Shown one piece after another: positions 7,689-13,821 of a stretch of 13,821 nucleotides of DNA. Within the stretch, counting starts at the first letter, position 1. Each line of letters starts with the position of its first letter. The translations under genes and the position numbers were made by a program. Source of the stretch: Desulfobacteraceae bacterium (GTDB lineage Bacteria; Desulfobacterota; Desulfobacteria; Desulfobacterales; Desulfobacteraceae); the NCBI GenBank assembly GCA_030638935.1, contig DAOWDR010000097.1, positions 1-13,821 of the forward strand, given 5' to 3'. The notes beneath the pieces were generated by a model, which was not told the DNA's origin, searched no databases, and was given only the letters and a program-made list of their open reading frames with translations.

Positions 7689-8609
7689 ATGTCAACTTTG
7701 GTATTTGGTCACAAAAACCCAGATACAGATTCGGTTTGTGCTGCAATTGCACTGGCTGATCTTAAGAAAAAACTTGGTGAAGATATTGCACCCGCAATGC
7801 AGGGTGCACTCAATCCAGAATCTACCTTTGTTCTTGAAAAATTCGGCGTGGCTGCCCCTGAGGTCGTTACTGCCTATGCAGGCAAAGATGTATACCTTGT
7901 GGATCATTCAGACCTTACCCAGAGCGCCGACGATCTGGGTGAAGCCAATATACTCGGAATTGTAGACCATCACAAATTAGGTGATGTAACCACGGGACAG
8001 CCACTTGAGTGCTGGATATGGCCTGTTGGCTGTACCTGCACCGTTATAGCTTCCATGTACAAATACTTTGGAATTGAAATTCCAAAAGATATTGCCGGCA
8101 TCATGCTCTGCGCCATCCTGTCGGATACTGTTATCTTCAAATCTGCAACTTGCACAGATTCCGACAAAAAAATCTGTGCCGAGTTGTCTGAGATTTGTGG
8201 TGAAAGTGATCTGGATACCCTTGGTATTGAAATGTTCAAGGTTAAATCAGCCGTTGAAGGAACCCCCATCCGCGAACTGGTTTTCCGTGATTACAAAGAT
8301 TTCAACATGAACGGTAATGGAGTTGGCGTAGGTCAGCTTGAACTGGTCGATCTTTCCATTGTTGACGGCATCAAAGCAGACCTTGAAAAAGACATTGCCG
8401 ATCTGAAAGCAGAAAAAGGACATCACAGTGTACTCCTCATGCTGACCGACATCATGAAGGAAGGTACTGAACTTCTTGTTGCATCCGATGACGAATCTAT
8501 TGTTGAAAAAGCATTCGGTGTTAAACCTGTTGATGGAAAAGCATGGCTTCCCGGCATCATGAGCCGTAAAAAACAAATCGTACCCTTTCTTGAAAAAATA
8601 TTTGGATAG
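7689..8609 (+). CDS. ppaC: Manganese-dependent inorganic pyrophosphatase (family II, DHH)
   Basis: Family II pyrophosphatases hydrolyse PPi to two phosphates in the cytoplasm with Mn2+ or Co2+, pulling pyrophosphate-releasing reactions forward. If this is a sulfate reducer, the ATP sulfurylase step is the main PPi source. The 306-residue length is standard for the compact form without CBS or DRTGG regulatory domains. Metal ligands follow the family pattern: H8, D12 and D14 in GHKNPDTDS, D72 in VDH, H94 in VDHHKLGD, and D146 in ILSDT. The C-terminal substrate-binding signature SRKKQ is at 292-296. ATG 7689 has a near-perfect AGGAGG (7679-7684) 4 nt upstream, consistent with strong expression. 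The gene is monocistronic, closed by a strong hairpin terminator 31 bp after the stop. Confidence 0.96.
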   Translation: MSTLVFGHKNPDTDSVCAAIALADLKKKLGEDIAPAMQGALNPESTFVLEKFGVAAPEVVTAYAGKDVYLVDHSDLTQSADDLGEANILGIVDHHKLGDVTTGQPLECWIWPVGCTCTVIASMYKYFGIEIPKDIAGIMLCAILSDTVIFKSATCTDSDKKICAELSEICGESDLDTLGIEMFKVKSAVEGTPIRELVFRDYKDFNMNGNGVGVGQLELVDLSIVDGIKADLEKDIADLKAEKGHHSVLLMLTDIMKEGTELLVASDDESIVEKAFGVKPVDGKAWLPGIMSRKKQIVPFLEKIFG

Positions 8610-8640
8610 AAAAAATATTTTGTAAACAAGATAAGACCTA

Positions 8641-8679
8641 AAAAAGGGGGCTGGAAAAAAAATTTCCAGCCCCTTTTTT
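8641..8679. terminator. Strong bidirectional intrinsic terminator
   Basis: The arms GGGGCTGGAAA (8647-8657) and TTTCCAGCCCC (8663-8673) pair perfectly over 11 bp with a 5-nt A loop. They are flanked by an A tract (8641-8645) and a T tract (8674-8679). The symmetry gives a U-run on both strands, so it can end ppaC and, in the other direction, the convergent kinase transcript. Confidence 0.92.
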
Positions 8680-8711
8680 ATATCTTAAAATTTTTATCGG
8701 AAAATCAAGTC

Positions 8712-8754
8712 GACTCCTGGCCTCGTAAAAAGAGCGGGAGTTACAGCCAGGGTC
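8712..8754. other. Imperfect hairpin in the 3' region of the kinase gene
   Basis: GACTCCTGGC (8712-8721) pairs with GCCAGGGTC (8746-8754) over nine base pairs, with T8715 bulged. A small inner stem CTC/GAG (8722-8724 with 8732-8734) sits in the loop. It lies 14 bp past the kinase stop and before the bidirectional terminator. No T tract follows it, so it is not a classic terminator; it may be a 3'-end stability element or chance. Confidence 0.3.
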
Positions 8755-8767
8755 TAAATCTCTTTTA

Positions 8768-10741
8768 TCAGACCTTTTCCATGGGGTTGAACACATTTCT
8801 TAATTTTTCAGACAGCATGGCAACATCAAAGGGCTTGAGGATAAAATCATCACACCCTTTTTCCATCATGAGTTTGAGTTCTTCTTCTCTGCTGAAACCC
8901 GAGGAAACCAACACCCGGGTGTCCGGTCGGATTCTCCTAATCACATCATAGGTCTCCAGCCCGTTCATCCCGGGCATGACCATATCCAGTATCACAAGTT
9001 CTATTTTGTCCCCATCTTTTTCCATAATTTTAATGGCTTCCATACCACTGGATGCGACCTGGACCTCGTACCCTAAAGTTTCAAGCATATCAAAGCAGAC
9101 CTCTATCACACCTTTCTCATCATCCACCAATAAAATCCTGCCCTTTCCAGTGATAATTTTCTCATCATCTTCAACATAGGGGACGGTTTCAATTCGACTA
9201 GCCTCAGCAGGCAGAAAAAACATGAAAGAGCTGCCTCGGCCAGGGGTGCTGTCTACCTTAAAAGCACCTTTATGGCTGTTAATAATGCCGTAGGCTGTTG
9301 CAAGGCCCAATCCGGTCCCCTGCCCTCTCTCTTTTGTGGTAAAAAACGGATCAAATATTCTGGACATGGTTTCTTTGTCCATGCCGGTGCCGGTATCAGT
9401 CACTGTTATTTTTACAAATGCCCCAGCCTCTTCAAACCCGAATTCATCGATCCTGGATTCCTCTATCAAAATATTTTCCGATTTGATATTTATTTTCCCA
9501 CCCTGGGGCATGGCCTGCCATGCATTGACAAAAAGATTCATCAATACCTGCTTGATTTGGCCCTCATCCACAACTGTTCCCCAAAGTTTTTTCTCCAGGT
9601 TTTGGCTGATGACGATATCTTTTTTGGTCCTGCCAAACATCTTGCCGGACATTTTTAACAAATAGTTAAGGTTGATCCTGCAGGTTTCATGGCAACTTTT
9701 CTGGGCAAATCCAAGAAGATGCCTTGCCATTTCAGCTCCGTTTGACACGTATTCGTCAATATTTGCCAGCCGTTTGAACTCCTCGCTTTTCTTATCAAAT
9801 CCGCTTTTTACCAGGGAGGCATATCCCTGGATACCCATGAGTATATTGTTAAAATCATGGGCAATTCCCCCGGCAAGGGTTCCGATGGCCTCCATTTTCT
9901 GGGCCTGGCGCAACTGTGCCTCAAGATTAAACCGCTCGGTCACATCCCTGGCCACGGCATAGATCCCGTTTCTCTCTTTTTTGTTATCACTGGCAGGCAG
10001 GTGCATGGGAGAGGCCTTTAATTCCATAAAAGCATAATTGCTATTAGGATCATAATGGGATAAATTTTGACTGGCCTTTTTAAATCTTAAATCCATTTCA
10101 TGCCCACCTGGCCCTCCCTGGGCAAAGGCCCCGGAGGCAATCAAGTCCCTGACTTTTGCCTTGTCGTCCTTATGGACCAGATCTTCAAACTGACTTTTGA
10201 TCAGCGCTTCCCGTGAAAATCCCAATACCTTTTCAAACTGATCATTCACAAAGATAAATGATCCCTTTGTATCCAAAGTAAAGACAAGGTCAGGAGAATT
10301 GTCGACCATATATTTATATTTTCTTTCCGAGGCTTCAAGACGGGCTGATACCGCTTTTTTATCTGCCATAAGATTGCTCTGGGCAAGGGCATTTTTTACG
10401 GTTTTTATTAAATCAGCATATTCAAAGGGTTTTTTCAGATAATCCCATGCCCCTTTTTTCAGGGCCTTTACAGCAGATTCCACAGATGCAAACCCTGTCA
10501 TGATGATAATAAGCACATCACCATCCAGGCCAAAAATATGTTCCATAACCTCATACCCGTTCATACCGGGCATGCTGATATCAAGCAAAACCAAATCAAA
10601 CCGCTGTTGCTCAAACAATGCAACAGCTTGGGAACCATCATGGGCACCCGTCACCTCAAACCCTTCCCTCTTCAGGCATTGGGCAATATTATCAACGATC
10701 CTTCTTTCATCATCAACAACTAGTATCTGTTCAGGTCTCAT
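8768..10741 (-). CDS. Hybrid sensor histidine kinase, REC-PAS-HisKA-HATPase-REC
   Basis: Two-component phosphorelay protein of 657 residues, cytoplasmic with no membrane segments. Domains from ATG 10741: REC1 about 4-120 (VVDDE, phospho-acceptor D54 in LLDIS, K104); PAS about 140-270 (DNSPDLVFTLD, then ARDVTER); HisKA with H295 in the H-box IAHDFNN; HATPase_c about 390-515 (N-box NLFVNAWQAM, DTGTGMD, GQGTGLGLAT); REC2 about 533-650 (LLVDDE, D586 in ILDMVMPGMNG, K636). All key residues are present. The HDFNN H-box is typical of NtrB-like and related kinases. Having a receiver at each end suggests input from another kinase and output by phosphorelay, since no DNA-binding domain is attached. A GTG at 10756 would add five residues but lacks a Shine-Dalgarno; ATG 10741 has GGA 7 nt upstream. 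It follows the RnfB-flavoprotein gene on the same strand by under 50 bp, so they are probably co-transcribed. Confidence 0.9.
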   Translation of the reverse strand: MRPEQILVVDDERRIVDNIAQCLKREGFEVTGAHDGSQAVALFEQQRFDLVLLDISMPGMNGYEVMEHIFGLDGDVLIIIMTGFASVESAVKALKKGAWDYLKKPFEYADLIKTVKNALAQSNLMADKKAVSARLEASERKYKYMVDNSPDLVFTLDTKGSFIFVNDQFEKVLGFSREALIKSQFEDLVHKDDKAKVRDLIASGAFAQGGPGGHEMDLRFKKASQNLSHYDPNSNYAFMELKASPMHLPASDNKKERNGIYAVARDVTERFNLEAQLRQAQKMEAIGTLAGGIAHDFNNILMGIQGYASLVKSGFDKKSEEFKRLANIDEYVSNGAEMARHLLGFAQKSCHETCRINLNYLLKMSGKMFGRTKKDIVISQNLEKKLWGTVVDEGQIKQVLMNLFVNAWQAMPQGGKINIKSENILIEESRIDEFGFEEAGAFVKITVTDTGTGMDKETMSRIFDPFFTTKERGQGTGLGLATAYGIINSHKGAFKVDSTPGRGSSFMFFLPAEASRIETVPYVEDDEKIITGKGRILLVDDEKGVIEVCFDMLETLGYEVQVASSGMEAIKIMEKDGDKIELVILDMVMPGMNGLETYDVIRRIRPDTRVLVSSGFSREEELKLMMEKGCDDFILKPFDVAMLSEKLRNVFNPMEKV

Positions 10742-10789
10742 ATATTTTTCCGACACTCAATGTTATCTGCCAGACCGCTTGTCATTTTT

Positions 10790-12868
10790 TTAAGACAACC
10801 CGGGCTTTTCATAGCAGAGAAGCCCGCATTGCAGGCACCTGTTCGCCTCTTCCTGGGCAATATCCGATGAAAAACCAGTTGAAAATTTATCTTTTCTTTC
10901 CTCTCTGGAAGCTGCTATTTCGAGGATATTCCGGGGGGTAGGCGGCACATGGTTCAGTAAATGAACATCCTGAAGAACCGATAATTTGGTTATCATTTTG
11001 ACCGGATTTTGAAATTCAATACCGTATATCAGATGATGAATTGCAGCGGCTGCCTGCCTGCCGCCATTTATGGCAGCAACAGCAGAAGAGTATTCAGATA
11101 TTACATCCTGTTTTGACAACAGCCCAAACTCCCTGTTTGCATCTGGTTTTTTCTGCAGTTCAACACCTTCCCATCTTAAGGGCTCTTTGGTATCAAGGCC
11201 CTTGTTTTCTAACTGTTCATCATTTTCCTGGGCTTCATCTCCCTGGGCTTCATCTCTCAAAGGAATAAACACCAATTCCGGGAACCGTCCCGAGCCAATG
11301 ATCAGCGTGTCTGTATCAATAGCATGTTTCACGCCTGTGTCAAGTTCAATATATTCGATTCCGGTCAAAGACTGATCTTTTCCCATCACCCTGGTGATAC
11401 CGGTATTATAAATAATGGTAGCCCCTTCTTTGGCCAGTTTTTCAATCCCCTCCTGGTCAAAGGAAGAATCCTTGGTTGCTTTCCGGGAAACAACAACAAT
11501 ATTTTCCGCACCTTTTGATTTAAGAATCTTCACTGCATCTGGAAGCCTGATGCCGCCACCTGCGATAACCACCTTTTTTTTGCAATCCACCAGAATTTTT
11601 TCATCGGAACCGCTTCTAAGCAGGTCAATAAGTAGATATGCCCCTGGAAATACAGTGGCTGCAGTATTCACCCCACCCCTGGCAAGACGGGAGTCCCAGC
11701 CGCCTGTTGCTGTAAACACTGCGTCAAAACCTTTTTCAAGCAATTGAGGTATGGTGAAATCCTTCCCCGCTTCCTGGCTGGTTTTAATTTGAACGCCCAT
11801 GTCGGTAATTCCCTGGATATCCCAGTCCAGGACATCCAGGGACAGGCGCTCCCTTGCAATGGCAACCCGCAGGATACCCCCCAGTCTATCGGTTGTTTCA
11901 AAGACCGTGGGCTCATGACCTAGTCTGGCACTAAAATAAGCGGCAGACAGTCCTTCAACCCCGCCACCTATCACTGCAATTTTTTTACCCGAAGCCGGTG
12001 CCTTATATGGATGAATACGCTTATCCTGATTCATTTCATAATCACAGACAAAACGTTTCAAATTATTAATGGCAACGGATTCATCCTGGAGATTCCTGCG
12101 GCAATTAAACTCACACAGGGCCGGACAGATCCTGGAGATAACCGTTGGAAACGGCATTCTTTCTTTTATAACCTGGAGTGATCCATGATAATCCCCCTCC
12201 CTGATCAGCCGTATATACTCCTTAACATCTATACCCGAAGGGCAGGCCCGCTGGCAGGGGGTAACACAGTCTTCCTTTGTATACTCGCGTATGATTCTCC
12301 GGGTCACAGATGTGAGCCGGATGATATTTTTCGGACAAATTTTTTCGCAGGCACCGCAGCCTGTACACTTTTCCTGGTCCACCTTGGGAAGCCCGTCTTC
12401 TCCCATTGAAAGGGCACCGAACTGGCAGGCCGTCACACAGGTCCCAAGACCTAAACATCCGATTCTGCAAACCTTCATCCCGCCCATGAGCATGGCCGCT
12501 GCCCGGCAATCCCGGACACCGTGGTAAATATAATTTAAGTCTGCATCTGCATTGCCATAATAACATCCCGGCCCTGCAAATTCCGGTTCTTTGTCAGACA
12601 CGGAAACGCCCATAATAGCTGCAATGGCCATGGCCACATCTTCTCCTGCCGCCACACAGGAATTCACATCTGACAATCCGTCAACAACAGCCTGGGCATT
12701 GGCATTACAACCGGGAAATCCACACCCCCCGCAATTGGCCCCGGGCAGCACATCATCAATTGCAACCACTTTCGGATCCTCATACACATAAAACGCCTTT
12801 GATGCAATCACCAGAACCGTGCCGATAGCAATTCCCAATCCACCCATCATTAAAATCGATTGAAACAT
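10790..12868 (-). CDS. rnfB: RnfB-like ferredoxin domain fused to a GltD/NfnB-type flavoprotein
   Basis: The 692-residue protein combines two electron-transfer modules. Residues 1-25 form one membrane anchor, followed by the RnfB Fe-S domain (C46, C49, C54 in CGGCGFPGC, plus C71) and two ferredoxin clusters (C134/C138/C144/C148 and C168/C171/C174/C178). From about 195 it turns into a GltD-like protein: N-terminal cysteines C201, C205, C209 and C248, C252, C256; an FAD Rossmann motif GGGVEG (301-306) with a downstream Glu; a second, NAD(P)-type Rossmann GGGIRLPDA (437-445) that departs from the usual GGGNxAxD; and a terminal RCLQCGLLC. RnfB normally feeds ferredoxin electrons to the Rnf complex; GltD/NfnB domains exchange electrons with NAD(P)H. 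Here it is the first gene of its unit, with its own promoter, and no other rnf genes lie nearby in the window. ATG 12868 has AAGGA 7 nt upstream. A role in ferredoxin-pyridine nucleotide transfer at the membrane is inference. Confidence 0.85.
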   Translation of the reverse strand: MFQSILMMGGLGIAIGTVLVIASKAFYVYEDPKVVAIDDVLPGANCGGCGFPGCNANAQAVVDGLSDVNSCVAAGEDVAMAIAAIMGVSVSDKEPEFAGPGCYYGNADADLNYIYHGVRDCRAAAMLMGGMKVCRIGCLGLGTCVTACQFGALSMGEDGLPKVDQEKCTGCGACEKICPKNIIRLTSVTRRIIREYTKEDCVTPCQRACPSGIDVKEYIRLIREGDYHGSLQVIKERMPFPTVISRICPALCEFNCRRNLQDESVAINNLKRFVCDYEMNQDKRIHPYKAPASGKKIAVIGGGVEGLSAAYFSARLGHEPTVFETTDRLGGILRVAIARERLSLDVLDWDIQGITDMGVQIKTSQEAGKDFTIPQLLEKGFDAVFTATGGWDSRLARGGVNTAATVFPGAYLLIDLLRSGSDEKILVDCKKKVVIAGGGIRLPDAVKILKSKGAENIVVVSRKATKDSSFDQEGIEKLAKEGATIIYNTGITRVMGKDQSLTGIEYIELDTGVKHAIDTDTLIIGSGRFPELVFIPLRDEAQGDEAQENDEQLENKGLDTKEPLRWEGVELQKKPDANREFGLLSKQDVISEYSSAVAAINGGRQAAAAIHHLIYGIEFQNPVKMITKLSVLQDVHLLNHVPPTPRNILEIAASREERKDKFSTGFSSDIAQEEANRCLQCGLLCYEKPGLS
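11227..11256. repeat. Perfect 15-bp tandem duplication within the RnfB-flavoprotein gene
   Basis: CCTGGGCTTCATCTC is present twice back to back (11227-11241 and 11242-11256). On the coding strand it adds an in-frame five-residue repeat (DEAQG then DEAQE) inside an acidic, presumably disordered insert at residues about 539-556. It looks like a slippage product and could vary between strains. Confidence 0.8.
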
Positions 12869-12930
12869 TTCTATATCCTTATGGTATACAATTATCTATT
12901 AGCGATTTTCACCTATAAATTATCCACTAC

Positions 12931-12960
12931 TGTATAACCACCAGCAAAATAAAAAGTCAA
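12931..12960 (-). promoter_or_regulatory. Candidate sigma-70 promoter for the RnfB-flavoprotein/kinase unit
   Basis: On the minus strand TTGACT (12960 to 12955) and TATACA (12936 to 12931) are separated by 18 bp, with an expected start near 12924 and a leader of about 55 nt to ATG 12868. It supports this gene being the first of a transcription unit and not the last gene of an rnf operon. Confidence 0.5.
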
Positions 12961-12986
12961 CAATATCAATAAAATTTATTTTTATC

Positions 12987-13022
12987 TGTCACATTGACAA
13001 TAGATAGCTGATACGATAGTTA
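12987..13022 (+). promoter_or_regulatory. Candidate promoter and overlapping TGTCA-N3-TGACA palindrome
   Basis: A perfect TTGACA -35 (12994-12999) faces the plus-strand Fe-S gene, but the matching -10 at 17 bp (TAGTTA, 13017-13022) is weak. The -35 is the right part of a 13-bp palindrome, TGTCA-CAT-TGACA (12987-12999), so a bound regulator would cover it. An 8-bp inverted pair, TATCTATT (12893-12900) and AATAGATA (12999-13006), also brackets the spacer. No regulator can be named. Confidence 0.35.
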
Positions 13023-13083
13023 ATTACACGTTGTCCGGGGCAAATAAGTGAAAATGTTATAAAATAAATCCTAGGAAGAAATC

Positions 13084-13821
13084 ATGGAAAAGAATATTAT
13101 AACAATAAATGAAAATATACTGGCCTTTGAACCTGGTGAAACAATTCTTGAGGTGGCCCAACGGAATAAAATTGATATTCCGACCCTCTGCCATCTAAAA
13201 AACACCATCCCAACCAATACCTGTAAAATATGTCTTGTGGAAATAAAAGACAAATCAGATCTTGTGGAATCCTGTGTGACCAAGGCCACCATTGGCATGG
13301 TTATCTTTTCCGAATCCCCCAGGGTTGTGGAAGCCCGCAGGGAAAACATCAGCCGCATGCTGGCATCGGGTAACCACAATTGTGCCATTCGTGATTTTGA
13401 TACCGTTGACTGGACCTGTTTTCAATTGGGAGTATTAGATGATGACGGCAAAGACGATCTCTGCCCGGTGTGGGGAGATTGCGAACTCCAGGATCTTGCC
13501 TACCGCTACCAGGTCAAAACAAAGGGCATGCCCCTGGTTGGATGCCAATATGAAAAAGAAAGGGTCAATCCCTTTATCATCCGGGATTTTTCCAGATGTA
13601 TCCTGTGCGGCCGTTGCGTAAAGGCCTGTCGTGAAATCCAGGTGAACAATGCAATTGAATTCGGATATGCAGGCAAGGACCTTAAAATCATTGCCAAAGA
13701 CGATGCCATGCTGAAAGATTCTGATTGCGTATTCTGCGGAGAATGCCTCCAGGCTTGCCCCGTGGGCGCCTTGGTTCCGGATAAAACATTTCGGGATGAT
13801 CGGTTTAAAAATACCCATAAA
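13084..13821 (+). CDS. Formate dehydrogenase alpha / NuoG / HndD-like Fe-S N-terminal region (3' end cut)
   Basis: The frame runs from ATG 13084 to the window end (246 codons, no stop); AGGAAG sits 5 nt before the start. Residues 1-80 are a [2Fe-2S] ferredoxin domain (C36, C47, C50, C64). Next is a His-Cys cluster region: H98, then C127 and C133 in CPVWGDCELQDL. Two ferredoxin-type [4Fe-4S] sets follow: C172/C175/C178/C182 (CILCGRC) and C215/C218/C221/C225 (CVFCGECLQAC). This N-terminal order is shared by NAD(P)-linked formate dehydrogenase alpha subunits, NuoG and [FeFe] hydrogenases such as HndD. The catalytic domain that would decide lies outside the window. I lean to a molybdopterin formate-dehydrogenase type because CILCGRCV and CVFCGEC segments of this kind are common there. 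The segment between H98 and C127 is much longer than usual. It is divergent from the RnfB-flavoprotein gene across 215 bp, hinting at a shared redox role. Confidence 0.82.
   Translation, partial: MEKNIITINENILAFEPGETILEVAQRNKIDIPTLCHLKNTIPTNTCKICLVEIKDKSDLVESCVTKATIGMVIFSESPRVVEARRENISRMLASGNHNCAIRDFDTVDWTCFQLGVLDDDGKDDLCPVWGDCELQDLAYRYQVKTKGMPLVGCQYEKERVNPFIIRDFSRCILCGRCVKACREIQVNNAIEFGYAGKDLKIIAKDDAMLKDSDCVFCGECLQACPVGALVPDKTFRDDRFKNTHK

Noticed and set aside
10742..10756. GTG at 10756 as the kinase start
   Set aside because: No Shine-Dalgarno precedes it, while ATG 10741 has a GGA at good distance and still keeps the whole receiver domain. It remains a possible alternative adding five residues.
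12987..12999. CRP/FNR site in front of the Fe-S oxidoreductase gene
   Set aside because: The palindrome is TGTCA-N3-TGACA; CRP and FNR sites have TGTGA-N6-TCACA or TTGAT-N4-ATCAA, so neither base content nor spacing fits.
13071..13388. Minus-strand open frame opposite the 5' part of the Fe-S gene
   Set aside because: The plus-strand frame has four recognisable Fe-S motif sets and a Shine-Dalgarno; the antisense frame has neither.

Overview
The window looks like chromosome from a Gram-negative anaerobe, most likely a sulfate-reducing Desulfobacterota in or near the Desulfobacteraceae. The clues are an RnfB-type iron-sulfur flavoprotein, a formate-dehydrogenase/NuoG-type iron-sulfur N-terminus, a family II Mn-dependent pyrophosphatase and a GAF-free hybrid kinase of a type common in that group. 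This placement is inference from gene content and protein style; no rRNA or other decisive marker is present. I see no tRNA, rRNA, CRISPR array, insertion sequence or phage gene.

Layout. (1) 1-3820, plus strand: the end of the division cluster, with the 3' part of ftsA, complete ftsZ, and a cobalamin-domain-like radical SAM gene starting 3 nt after the ftsZ stop. (2) 3845-6404: a MocR-type (GntR-aminotransferase) regulator on the minus strand, divergent from a ten-helix EamA/DMT exporter. The 229-bp spacer holds a perfect 15-bp direct repeat that is a good candidate MocR operator. (3) 6415-7329, minus: an HD-GYP protein, probably a c-di-GMP phosphodiesterase. (4) 7330-7688: an AT-rich divergent promoter region with two adjacent small palindromes. 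(5) 7689-8609, plus: ppaC, closed by a strong bidirectional terminator. (6) 8768-12868, minus: a two-gene unit made of a membrane-anchored RnfB domain fused to a GltD/NfnB-like flavoprotein domain, then a REC-PAS-HisKA-HATPase-REC hybrid kinase. (7) 13084-13821, plus and open at the right edge: the [2Fe-2S]/[4Fe-4S] N-terminal region of a formate dehydrogenase alpha, NuoG or hydrogenase-like protein.

How they may work together. ftsA and ftsZ build the division ring. The regulator-exporter pair looks like a self-contained PLP- or amine-responsive module. PpaC would remove pyrophosphate, a large by-product of sulfate activation if this is a sulfate reducer. The most unusual block is the right end: an RnfB-flavoprotein fusion that is not in an rnfCDGEAB operon, is followed by a signalling kinase, and shares a divergent promoter region with an iron-sulfur oxidoreductase subunit. 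This suggests a redox module linking ferredoxin or formate electrons, a pyridine nucleotide and the membrane. The role is inferred from domains only.
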